Source: Verrucomicrobiota bacterium (GTDB lineage Bacteria > Verrucomicrobiota > Verrucomicrobiia > Verrucomicrobiales > Akkermansiaceae). Taken from it: a stretch of 64,000 bases of DNA. The position numbers were made by a program, and so were the translations under genes. Under the pieces are notes generated by a model. The model ran no database searches. It was given only the letters and a program-made list of their open reading frames with translations, and was not told where the DNA came from. Each line of letters starts with the position of its first letter. Within the stretch, counting starts at the first letter, position 1. Positions 53,030 through 61,655 of the stretch are shown piece by piece. The stretch is taken from positions 1 to 64,000 of the forward strand of contig JAURPJ010000131.1 in assembly GCA_030835305.1 (NCBI GenBank), given 5' to 3'.

Positions 53030-53737
53030 ATGAAGATCTCCGTCATCATCCCCGCCCACAATGAAGAGGAATACCTCCCCGGCGGGCTGGACGCGGTTGC
53101 CAAAGCAGCCGAAATCTGTCCCAGCGAAGTCGAAGTCGTAGTAGTCCTAAATCGTTGCACCGACCGGACCGAAGAGATTGCCCGAAACGCCGGCGCCGTC
53201 GTCGCTCGTGAAAAAGCTAAAAACCTTGCGCGGATTCGCAACGCCGGATTCAAGGCCTCAAGCGGAGACATCATCGTCACCGTCGATGCCGACTCTCGCC
53301 TGCACCCGCACTTCCTCAGAATCGTTGTCGATAAGCTGAAGAAAGACATCATTGGCGGCGGAGCCTTTGTGCTCCCTGAACGTTGGTCCCTGGGAATTAT
53401 TTGCAGCGGTTTCATGGCCATACCATATCTCGCCAAATACCGGCTCTCTTTCGCCGCCTTCTGGACCACTCGCGAAGCTTTTAAGGCCATCGGGGGCTTT
53501 AACCCTGAATTTGTCACGATAGAGGATGTCGACTTCGCAGTTCGACTCCGCGATTACGGAAAAACCATTGGCAAAAAATGGGGGACCGTTTGGAGCGCAC
53601 CCCTCGTCACCTCGTGCCGGAAGTTCGATCAATATGGCGACTGGCACCTCGTTCGGGATCGTAATTTCCTCAAGCGAGTCTTCGATGGCGGCGACGAGGA
53701 AATCGCCAACGAGTATTGGTATGATCAGCGCGACTGA
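53030..53737 (+). CDS. Glycosyltransferase family 2
   Basis: The 235-residue GT-A enzyme begins ISVIIPAHNEEEYLPGGLDA, has a nucleotide-sugar region VEVVVVLNRCTDRTEEIA, the DxD-type metal motif VTVDADSRLHP and the acceptor/catalytic region GGFNPEFVTIEDVDFAVRLR. It lacks a membrane anchor, apart from a hydrophobic patch (LGIICSGFMAIPYLA). Donor and acceptor are unknown. Its 3' end overlaps the convergent membrane-protein gene by 13 bp. Confidence 0.9.
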   Translation: MKISVIIPAHNEEEYLPGGLDAVAKAAEICPSEVEVVVVLNRCTDRTEEIARNAGAVVAREKAKNLARIRNAGFKASSGDIIVTVDADSRLHPHFLRIVVDKLKKDIIGGGAFVLPERWSLGIICSGFMAIPYLAKYRLSFAAFWTTREAFKAIGGFNPEFVTIEDVDFAVRLRDYGKTIGKKWGTVWSAPLVTSCRKFDQYGDWHLVRDRNFLKRVFDGGDEEIANEYWYDQRD

Positions 53738-54261
53738 TCTTCATTCCGCTCAAAACAAGTCACCACCGACTGACGTCCAATTACCACCAAAGTAAAAATG
53801 CCCAGTGCCGTCCCGAGCGGAAAACTGATACAATTGAATCCAGCCACGACCATCGAAAAAGTCCGGCTCTTCCGCTGCGATATGGCCCGTGCAGCCAAGA
53901 AATTGAGGATGAGGTATATGATCAGGAAAACCGCACCGATGGCGTAGAAAACGATGAAAAGGCTGCCAAACTCAGAAAAAAATTCCTCGCCCTTACCATT
54001 GACCTCCGGTGGTCGGACCCGCTCGATTGGGACAACTTCTCCATCGGTCCGAAGAGTTTCAACCTCCCTCTTTTCAGAGACCTTGGGTTCATACTTTTGA
54101 GTTTTTTCAATGACTTGGAAAACCGACTGCATGATAAAATAATGCAGTCCGAGAAACGCCAAACCGGCAGCTTGTAAGCCCATGTAGATGTAATGGAAGA
54201 CCACCAACAGCCTGAGCTGGTCAATGTCGCGCGGATCTTCCGGCATGGGCGGCGGGTCCAT
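53725..54261 (-). CDS. Hypothetical four-pass membrane protein
   Basis: The 178 residues have membrane segments at about 16-43 (VVFHYIYMGLQAAGLAFLG), 100-122 (LFIVFYAIGAVFLIIYLIL) and 138-162 (MVVAGFNCISFPLGTALGIF), and a charged loop of about 40 residues between the first two groups. The MDPPPMPEDPRDIDQLRLL start is seen in small PVC-group membrane proteins of unknown function. It lies 4 bp downstream of smc and probably shares its transcript. Confidence 0.65.
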   Translation of the reverse strand: MDPPPMPEDPRDIDQLRLLVVFHYIYMGLQAAGLAFLGLHYFIMQSVFQVIEKTQKYEPKVSEKREVETLRTDGEVVPIERVRPPEVNGKGEEFFSEFGSLFIVFYAIGAVFLIIYLILNFLAARAISQRKSRTFSMVVAGFNCISFPLGTALGIFTLVVIGRQSVVTCFERNEDQSR

Positions 54262-54265
54262 CTTC

Positions 54266-57200
54266 CTAGGAGTCCAGCTTCAAGGCCGCTTTTTGAGCAG
54301 CGTTTTTCGGCCCTTCCGACTTGTCAGCCTCGCTGGTGAGGCGCATTCCAACAGGCTTGGAAACACCAAACTCTTCCATGGTGACTCCATACATGACATC
54401 GGCACGTTCCATGGTCCGTTTGGAGTGAGTGACAATAATGAACTGGCTTTGATCAATGAAAGCATCGAGCACCTTGAGGAAGCGGCCAATGTTTGACTCA
54501 TCTAGCGGGGCATCAAGTTCGTCCAAAACACAGAACGGACTCGGCTTGACCATGTAGATCGAGAAAAGCAAGGCCACCGCCGTCATGGACCGTTCTCCGC
54601 CCGACATGAGCGAGATCGATTGCAACTTCTTCCCCGGAGGCTTGGCAATCACTTCAATACCGCACTCAAGTGGATCGCTCTCATCCTGAAGGATCAGATC
54701 CGCTGTCGCCTTCTCACCAAAGAGTCGCTTGAACATTGATTTGAAGTTCTTGCTCACCGCATGGAAGGTTTCCGCAAAGAGACGCTCCGACTCGGTGTTA
54801 ATGCGATCAATGATCTCGAGCAACTTCTCTTTGGAGTTCACCAGGTCATCATGCTGATTTCTGGTGAAATTGTGGCGTTCCTCAAGCTCATCAAATTCCT
54901 CGATGGCATCCAGATTCACCGGACCCATGGAATCGAGGCGACGCTTCAAGTCGGCCACAATCGCTTCCACAAACTCCCAATCCGGGCCCTCACCTTCAAG
55001 AAGCTCCATGACGACCTCGTCTTCGACAAGATCATCCGACTCGGTCTTCGCACCAGCTTCAATTTGTTCATCGAGCACCTCTTCACCATCGACACTCGCC
55101 TGAACGCCGAATGCCTGACGCCGTCTCCCCTTCTTCTCAACTTCCTTGCGATCATTGATGCAAGCGATCAGAACGTGAGCATCAGGGCGGAAGCGGGCGA
55201 GATCAACCTGGTGTCGCTCCATCGTGGAATTGACCAGGTTCTCAAGTCGCAGATCGAGCTTGGTGCACGCGACCTCCTCCTTGCTGATCTGATTCAGGAC
55301 CTTGCTCTGCTTGCTACGTATCTCGGAGAAAGCGGCTTCGGCCTCTTCAATCCCTCTTGCCAAACCTTTTCGCTGTTCGTCGGCATGACTGAGTTCCTCG
55401 GTAAGATTTGCGACCTCCTCGCGATAGCCTTCCATCTCCTGAACCAAGGTTTCGTTCTCACTGTCACCTTTTGTGATTCGCTCGCGGGCCGCCGAAATCT
55501 CGCTTTTTCGCCGCTCGTTCAACTCGGCCAATTCACGAATTCGCCGGCTCATGGGGTCCTGCTCGCGGGCCGCAGAATCACGAGCCTGTTTCTCAACAGC
55601 TAGGGCAGTCCGCGCTTCGCTGAGTTGTTCGCGGGATTCATTCTCTCGCCTGATGGCCTCCTCGGCCCGGGCGGAGAGCTTGCGGGAATCATCCTCCAGT
55701 GCGGTCAATCGTTCACGGGCCCGGGTCAGCTCATTCTCAAGTGCGGAACGGCTGTCAGTTGCGGTCTTCTCACGACCACCCAACTCCTCGCGCTCCCACT
55801 TGTTGTTGGCCACTTTAGATTCAATCGAATCGGCCTCACGCTTGGCCAGCTTCAACTGCCCTTGCAAGGTGGATTCCTCAACGCGATGCCGCTGCAAACG
55901 ATCCTTGGCTTGTTCCAACTCTTCGCGGAGCTCCTTGGTACGGGATTCGCAATCGAGAATCTTTTGTTCGGCCGCCTTCTCCTCGTCAGCCAACTTCCTG
56001 ACCTCAATGACGAGTGCCTCGATCTCGTTCCGGCGCTTGAGAAGCGAGCCGTCTTTTCCGCCGCTTGATCCACCACGGAGAATTCCTTCCGGGGTAAGAA
56101 TCTCGCCAACTCCGGTAACAAATGTAAGATCAGGATAATCCTTGCGCAGCCTCAACGCAGTGGCGCGATCCGGCACGATAAGAACTCGGGAAAGGAGTCG
56201 CTCCATGAGACCCGTGAACCTCGCGTCCACCGTGACCACGTCGAGGGCCCACGCTGACGCACTTTCGGGAAGGGCTTCAATTTGGCTCCCCTTCGCGACG
56301 GGCAGGAGACTCTCAGGAAGAATCGCGGCAGTGCCTTTCTTACCATCAATAAGACGCTCGATAATTGAATCAGCTAAATCTTCATCGCGCACGATGATGG
56401 CTTGCAAAAACTGCGATAATGCCGCCTCAACGGCAACGGCATACTCGTCGGGAGCCTTAAGCTGGGCTCCAAGCAGACCACTCAGCCCGGGCTTAATTAG
56501 ATCGGGATCATTGAGACCTTTGAGAACGGCTTGCGTGCCCTTTTCAAGACCCTCGCCACTCTCAACCAACTGCTTCAAAACATCAAGCCGGGAACTCCTT
56601 TGGGAATAGGCGCGATTGGCTTCGGAAGCAACCTTGCGGGCAACATCCAGTGAACCTCTTACTTCTTCAAATTCGCGCTGGGTCTTTTCACGGGCTTCCT
56701 CAAGCCCGGGCAGGGTCTTCTGATGCTCCTCGAGAAGTTTCTCGAACTGATCACGCTCGGCAACAGCTTTGGTCTGCTCGTTGCGAAGTCGCTCAGCTTC
56801 CTCCTCGAGCTGCTTCATGCGCTCCTTGTTGCCTTCCATCTGGCTCAGAGAGCTCTCGATCTTGGCTTGCGAACTGGCGATGATCTGCTGGGTCGAATTG
56901 GCCTCGGCCCTCGCCCGACGAAGTTGATTTTCAATTTCCTGACGCTCCTGGGCCAGACTATCGGCGGAGTTCTGACGCTCGCGGGCCTGGGTTTCCTTAT
57001 CCTGAATCCGCTTTTCAAGATCCTGCAAGGCGACCTGACTTTGCTGCAGGGTTTCCTGCTGTTCGGCAAGGTTAGATTGTGTTGCTTCGATGTCCTTCTC
57101 ATTCTGGTCAAGACGCTCGGCGAGTTCGCCCTTGCGCTCGTTATTGAAGGCCACACGATTTTCGGCGGCCGAGATGGCGTTTTTCTTATCAGAAAGCCGC

Positions 57201-58063
57201 TGACGGAGTCCCGACAATTGGGAATCAAGCGCCTGGGCCTTGTCACGGGCTTCGACGACCGCCGACTCAAATCCGGGAAGGTCTTGCTCGATGGAATCGC
57301 GGCCTTTAAAGAGAGAGGACAGCGAAGTGAGAAGCTCGGCTCGCTCGGCAGTCAGTCGCTCCCACACCCGGTGGCTGAGGTGTGTATCAAGAATGGTCAC
57401 ATCTTTGGCGAGTGCCTGGTAGCGGCGGGCCTTGGATACCTGACGCTTGAGTGAATTCATGCGGCGTTCCTGCTCGGCCAGGACATCCGAAACTCGGAGG
57501 AGGTTACCCTCGGTATATTCGAGCTTTCGGAGTGCATCCTTCTTTTCCTTCTTCGACTTGGTGATTCCAGCGGCTTCCTCAAAGACCTGGCGCCTATCTT
57601 CCGGCTTTGCCGAGAGAAGCATGTCAATCTTCCCCTGCTCCATGATGGAGTAAGATGAACGACCAATCCCGGTGTCCATGAAGAGATCGCCGATGTCACG
57701 AAGACGGCAGCGGGTGTTATTTATGAGATACTCGGACTTGCCATCCGCATAGACCCGCCGGGTGATGGAAACCTCATTATAGTCGGTTTTGAGAGCCTCC
57801 TCGCAATCCGCCAGAGTGAGCGTGACCTCCGCCATCCCCAGCTTCTTTCGCTTCTCGGAACCATTGAAAATGACGTCGGCCATTTCGCCGCCTCGGAGGG
57901 CCTTGGCCGAAGTCTCACCGAGTACCCAGCGAATGGCATCAACCACATTCGATTTTCCGCAACCGTTTGGCCCCACGATTCCGGTAACACCTTCGGCGAA
58001 TTCAAAACGGGTTTTATCGGCAAAAGACTTAAAGCCGTGGATATCGAGAGATTTGAGATACAT
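54266..58063 (-). CDS. smc: Chromosome segregation protein SMC
   Basis: SMC is the ATPase core of bacterial condensin. The 1265 residues begin MYLKSLDIHGFKSFADKT, with Walker A GPNGCGKS at 31-38. Long coiled coils flank a hinge near residues 520-660 (GLSGLLGAQLKAPDEYAVAV...GVGEILTPEGILRGG). The C-terminal head has the ABC signature LMSGGERSMTAVALLFSIY and Walker B CVLDELDAPLD. It is somewhat longer than the 1186-residue B. subtilis protein because of coiled-coil inserts and an acidic insert before the C-terminal head (EEVLDEQIEAGAKTESDDLV). Its partner scpB is at 10194. Confidence 0.98.
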   Translation of the reverse strand: MYLKSLDIHGFKSFADKTRFEFAEGVTGIVGPNGCGKSNVVDAIRWVLGETSAKALRGGEMADVIFNGSEKRKKLGMAEVTLTLADCEEALKTDYNEVSITRRVYADGKSEYLINNTRCRLRDIGDLFMDTGIGRSSYSIMEQGKIDMLLSAKPEDRRQVFEEAAGITKSKKEKKDALRKLEYTEGNLLRVSDVLAEQERRMNSLKRQVSKARRYQALAKDVTILDTHLSHRVWERLTAERAELLTSLSSLFKGRDSIEQDLPGFESAVVEARDKAQALDSQLSGLRQRLSDKKNAISAAENRVAFNNERKGELAERLDQNEKDIEATQSNLAEQQETLQQSQVALQDLEKRIQDKETQARERQNSADSLAQERQEIENQLRRARAEANSTQQIIASSQAKIESSLSQMEGNKERMKQLEEEAERLRNEQTKAVAERDQFEKLLEEHQKTLPGLEEAREKTQREFEEVRGSLDVARKVASEANRAYSQRSSRLDVLKQLVESGEGLEKGTQAVLKGLNDPDLIKPGLSGLLGAQLKAPDEYAVAVEAALSQFLQAIIVRDEDLADSIIERLIDGKKGTAAILPESLLPVAKGSQIEALPESASAWALDVVTVDARFTGLMERLLSRVLIVPDRATALRLRKDYPDLTFVTGVGEILTPEGILRGGSSGGKDGSLLKRRNEIEALVIEVRKLADEEKAAEQKILDCESRTKELREELEQAKDRLQRHRVEESTLQGQLKLAKREADSIESKVANNKWEREELGGREKTATDSRSALENELTRARERLTALEDDSRKLSARAEEAIRRENESREQLSEARTALAVEKQARDSAAREQDPMSRRIRELAELNERRKSEISAARERITKGDSENETLVQEMEGYREEVANLTEELSHADEQRKGLARGIEEAEAAFSEIRSKQSKVLNQISKEEVACTKLDLRLENLVNSTMERHQVDLARFRPDAHVLIACINDRKEVEKKGRRRQAFGVQASVDGEEVLDEQIEAGAKTESDDLVEDEVVMELLEGEGPDWEFVEAIVADLKRRLDSMGPVNLDAIEEFDELEERHNFTRNQHDDLVNSKEKLLEIIDRINTESERLFAETFHAVSKNFKSMFKRLFGEKATADLILQDESDPLECGIEVIAKPPGKKLQSISLMSGGERSMTAVALLFSIYMVKPSPFCVLDELDAPLDESNIGRFLKVLDAFIDQSQFIIVTHSKRTMERADVMYGVTMEEFGVSKPVGMRLTSEADKSEGPKNAAQKAALKLDS

Positions 58064-58419
58064 GGGTCAGAGAATGAAAATTGAGTTCGCAGTAAGAGCC
58101 TCGCGAGAGGAGCAAAGGTAAATCACAAGAAGCGAGCCTGCAAGATCGCCACATTAAAACAACTCTATATTGTGCATCTTTTTAAAAACACCGCAACATA
58201 TCGTGGCTGGATGCATTTCAGCTTGCCTAATTAATTACCGATTGCCATCGAATCACCCGAGATCTTCGCGCCGAAAGAGGAATACTCTCAGCTCCGAATC
58301 GGCGTGATGCGGTCCCAGCCATGAACGGGCATGGGGTTTGGCAAAGATGCGCCTTCTGGAATTTTTCAAAAAGCGAAAACCCTCCTCCTTGGTGGAATTT
58401 TCGCCATCCACGCAATCAT
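58064..58419. other. Intergenic region upstream of smc, no gene seen
   Basis: The 356 bp separate the smc start from the stop of the SMP-30-like gene (same strand). No open frame with recognisable coding character is present. The AT-rich patch at 58136-58210 is a plausible place for the smc promoter, but no clear -35/-10 pair stands out. Confidence 0.5.
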
Positions 58420-59268
58420 CTATCCCCCAAACGAGTGAGACGGCTGCCCTTTCACCCCAAGGCCTTTGATGACGAAAAGTCTTCCCGCGTGCTCCTCCTC
58501 CTCGGTTTTGTGAATCCCTGTGGTGACATAGAGATCGCTCAAGTCCGGCCCACCGAAGGCACAAGCGGTCGTCTCAAGACAGGGCAACTCGATGTTTTGC
58601 ACCTCGTAACCACTCGACGGATCAAAGCTCCGCACACATGCTCCATGGCAAAAAGCGATCCAGAGATGACCGTTTTCATCAATAGCCATGCCGTCGGGTG
58701 AACTATCGATGTGGTTCAACGCGACCACGCGGCGCGAATTCGTCAGGAGCCCCTTCCAATAGTCGAACGCGAGGACCTGCTTCGTCGGAGTATCAATATA
58801 GAAGCAGATCGAACCATCGGCCGACCAAACGATCCCGTTTGAATTCGTCACCGGACCGTAGGCCTTGGTCACTTCCAAATCAGCGGAAAGCCGGTAAAGA
58901 TCGGCATCACCCTCGTTTTTCACCAAGCTGATCGTCCCGGCAAAAAAAGACCCGTCCGGCGCGCATTTCCCGTCGTTAAAACGATTATTTTCCTTTTCCG
59001 GTTCGGGATCGGCAATCGCAGTCACCTCCCCGCTTTCTTCGTCAAGAAATGCAAAACCATTGTCCCCTGCGATTACCAGCCCCCCTGAACTCCTTGGAAC
59101 CACTGTTCCAACCCGCTGCCCGACATCCCAAATCTTCTCTTCCCCGGTCTCCGGATCGAAGGAAATGACCTTGTGGGTTTCAATATCGACGTATAGCAGA
59201 CGTCCTCCGGACCAAATCGGCCCCTCTCCCCAGGTCGAACGAAACTCTCCAATCGGCTCAAGTGTCAT
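58420..59268 (-). CDS. SMP-30/gluconolactonase/LRE family protein
   Basis: The 282-residue six-bladed propeller carries family metal-site motifs: Glu in STWGEGPIWSGGRLLYVDI, Asn in ENNRFNDGKCAPDGSFFAGT, Asn in VTNSNGIVWSADGSICFYID, and Asp in IDSSPDGMAIDENGHLWIAF. Members hydrolyse sugar lactones (gluconolactone and other aldonolactones) in the cytosol or periplasm. No signal peptide is seen, so it is cytosolic. It could serve the sugar-oxidising enzymes at 12-18 kb, but it is 40 kb away and transcribed separately. Confidence 0.88.
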   Translation of the reverse strand: MTLEPIGEFRSTWGEGPIWSGGRLLYVDIETHKVISFDPETGEEKIWDVGQRVGTVVPRSSGGLVIAGDNGFAFLDEESGEVTAIADPEPEKENNRFNDGKCAPDGSFFAGTISLVKNEGDADLYRLSADLEVTKAYGPVTNSNGIVWSADGSICFYIDTPTKQVLAFDYWKGLLTNSRRVVALNHIDSSPDGMAIDENGHLWIAFCHGACVRSFDPSSGYEVQNIELPCLETTACAFGGPDLSDLYVTTGIHKTEEEEHAGRLFVIKGLGVKGQPSHSFGG

Positions 59269-59474
59269 GCATCGACAAAGACTTTATAATGGTGATTTGT
59301 CGAGATTTTCAAAGGACATGTCGGAAATTCTATGAACTTTAAGAGTTTAGCTTTACTAAAGTGAGTTTGCTCAATGTCTTGACAATAACACAGATTCTTG
59401 GCACGCCGGCTGCGGTTAGCACAGATGACCAGATCCTTCTGCCCAGAAAGCCGCCCTCCTCACCCTTAGAATTT

Positions 59475-60974
59475 ATGTCAAACGTCTCCTCTTGGATCTG
59501 GTTCGGTCTCTATACGACCGTGCTTCTCTCCCTCGCAGGCTACGGCTTTCACCGCCTGACCATTATTTATCTCTACTTCAAACATGGCCAAAACCGCCCC
59601 ATGCCGGATCGAAAGTTTGAGGAAATACCCCTCGTCACCATCCAGCTTCCCGTTTTCAATGAAATGCATGTAGTCGATCGTTTGCTCGATGCCGTCGCCG
59701 CACTTGATTACCCGCAAGACAAGATGGAAATCCAAATCCTCGACGATTCGACCGACGAGACCGTGGAGATTTCCCGTGCTGGCGCCGCACGCCTCCGCGA
59801 GAGAGGTTTCGATGCCGAGTGCATCCACCGCACCGACCGCACCGGCTTCAAGGCTGGCGCTCTCGAGAACGGCATGAACCAAGCCAAGGGTGATTACATC
59901 CTCATTCTGGACGCTGACTTCGTCCCAAATCCAGACCTTCTTCAGGAAACGATCCACCACTTTACCAACGATAAAATCGCTCTTGTCCAGACCAGGTGGG
60001 GCCACCTCAATCGCAACTACAACGCCCTCACCCGAGTTCAGGCCCTCTTCCTCGACGGCCACCTCGAACTCGAGCAAACAGCGCGGAACCGCTCGGGGCG
60101 CTTCTTCACCTTTAACGGCACCGGAGGGATCTGGCGCAAGCAAGCCATCGTCGATGCCGGCGGCTGGGAGCACGATACTCTCACCGAGGACATGGATCTC
60201 AGCTACCGTGCGCAACTCAAAGGGTGGAAATTCATCTTTCTCAAGGAGGTTGAAACCCCGGCCGAGCTTCCCGTCGACATGGCGGGCTTCAAAAACCAAC
60301 AGCACCGCTGGACCAAAGGCTCCATTCAATGCTGTAAAAAGTGCCTCCCTTCCATCTGGCGCAGTAATTTCCCTCTCGCCATAAAGCTTGAGGCCACCGC
60401 TCACCTTACCGCAAACTACGCTTACCTCGCGCTGATCGCTCTCTGCTTACTGATCTACCCCAACAATAATTGGAGTCCGAATTTTGACGTTTCCACAAAG
60501 CTCCTCATTAATCTCCCAATCCTTTTCTTTTCATCCATTTCAATCCTACTCTTCTATACCGTGGCCCAGAGGGCAATAAATCCCAAGACTTGGCTTCGTG
60601 AGATTTGTTACCTCCCGCTACTTCTTGCCCTGGGCATCGGGATGGCTATCAATAACGCCAAGGCCGTCATCGAGGCCATGATCGGACACGAGTCCGGATT
60701 CGTCCGCACTCCCAAGTATGGCATCGAAGGCAAAAACAAGATGGAAATCAAAAAGAGCCGCTACAAGGCTCTCAAGAGTCTGACTCCTATTGTGGAGCTC
60801 CTCTTCGGTTTTTTCTTCCTTTTCGTGGTCATCGACGCCGCCTTGCAAGGAATTTGGCCCTCAGCAATCTTGCTTCTTCCCTTCCCCGTCGGTTTCTTTT
60901 ACACTTCCTTAAACTCCTTGGGACAGATGGCTAATTTTATGGAGCTTATACCATTACGGTCCGAAAAGAATTAG
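59475..60974 (+). CDS. Membrane GT2 glycosyltransferase, cellulose-synthase-like
   Basis: The processive-type GT has an N-terminal membrane helix (WIWFGLYTTVLLSLAGYGF) and a GT-A domain with QLPVFNEMHVVDRLLDAV, the first Asp motif LDDSTDET, DADFVP as second Asp motif, TEDMDLSYR as catalytic Asp motif, and QQHRWTKGS as the Q(Q/R)xRW motif. Four to five C-terminal membrane helices follow. It resembles CslA/CslC-type glucomannan or beta-glucan synthases. No c-di-GMP PilZ domain is present. ATG 59475 is chosen as it begins just before the first helix; an in-frame GTG at 59361 would add 38 residues. Confidence 0.87.
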   Translation: MSNVSSWIWFGLYTTVLLSLAGYGFHRLTIIYLYFKHGQNRPMPDRKFEEIPLVTIQLPVFNEMHVVDRLLDAVAALDYPQDKMEIQILDDSTDETVEISRAGAARLRERGFDAECIHRTDRTGFKAGALENGMNQAKGDYILILDADFVPNPDLLQETIHHFTNDKIALVQTRWGHLNRNYNALTRVQALFLDGHLELEQTARNRSGRFFTFNGTGGIWRKQAIVDAGGWEHDTLTEDMDLSYRAQLKGWKFIFLKEVETPAELPVDMAGFKNQQHRWTKGSIQCCKKCLPSIWRSNFPLAIKLEATAHLTANYAYLALIALCLLIYPNNNWSPNFDVSTKLLINLPILFFSSISILLFYTVAQRAINPKTWLREICYLPLLLALGIGMAINNAKAVIEAMIGHESGFVRTPKYGIEGKNKMEIKKSRYKALKSLTPIVELLFGFFFLFVVIDAALQGIWPSAILLLPFPVGFFYTSLNSLGQMANFMELIPLRSEKN

Positions 60975-61008
60975 TCGATAAAGATCAAATCAATCTCTCG
61001 ATTCCATC

Positions 61009-61629
61009 ATGCTCTCACTCAGACCGGTTGTTTTCGCTCTTCTAACCGCCCTGCCGCTCTTTTTTACAAGCTGCAATCCAATATCGGTTGATAAAGAAAA
61101 CAAGATGGTCGTAAGTGTCCGGGATCAGAGAATGCTTCTTGTAAAGGATGGAAGGCCCGTGAAAGCCTACCCCGTCTCAACCTCCAAGTTTGGTCTGGGA
61201 AGTCAGGCAGGCAGTAACCGGACCCCTCTTGGCAACCACGTCGTTGCCAAAAAGATTGGCGGGGGAGCCCCCAAGGGAGCCGTCTTCAAGAGCCGTCGCC
61301 AGACCGGAAGAATCATGAAGCCCAATACCATCGGGCGCGATCCTATCGTTACCCGTATCCTCTGGCTCAGCGGAAAAGACAGGCACAACCGCAACACATT
61401 CCGGCGCTGCGTGTACATCCACGGTACCCCTGCCGAGCACAAGATCGGCCGTCCTGCTTCGTACGGCTGTATTAGGATGAAGTCCTCAGACATCATCGAT
61501 CTCTACCGCCGCGTTGACGAAGGAGCCGTTGTGAAGATTATTCGAGGGTCACTCCGTACGACTCCGGCCGGCTGGACTTACTACGCCCGCAATGGTGGAC
61601 GAGACCGGGCTAACGCAACCCGCTGGTAA
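61009..61629 (+). CDS. L,D-transpeptidase (YkuD), lipoprotein
   Basis: The 206-residue protein has a lipobox (LFFTSC, Cys22). Its YkuD domain has the full catalytic motif: His138 in YIHGTPAEHKIGRPAS and Cys154/Arg156 in SYGCIRM. A strand MVVSVRDQRMLLVKDGRPVKAYPVSTSK typical of the domain precedes it. It cross-links peptidoglycan (3-3 bonds) or attaches proteins to it, acting in the periplasm. It contrasts with the catalytically dead YkuD-like domain at 4367-5257. It lies 34 bp after the GT gene, so the two may be co-transcribed. Confidence 0.93.
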   Translation: MLSLRPVVFALLTALPLFFTSCNPISVDKENKMVVSVRDQRMLLVKDGRPVKAYPVSTSKFGLGSQAGSNRTPLGNHVVAKKIGGGAPKGAVFKSRRQTGRIMKPNTIGRDPIVTRILWLSGKDRHNRNTFRRCVYIHGTPAEHKIGRPASYGCIRMKSSDIIDLYRRVDEGAVVKIIRGSLRTTPAGWTYYARNGGRDRANATRW

Positions 61630-61655
61630 CTCCCCGCACCGTGCTCCAAAACCTA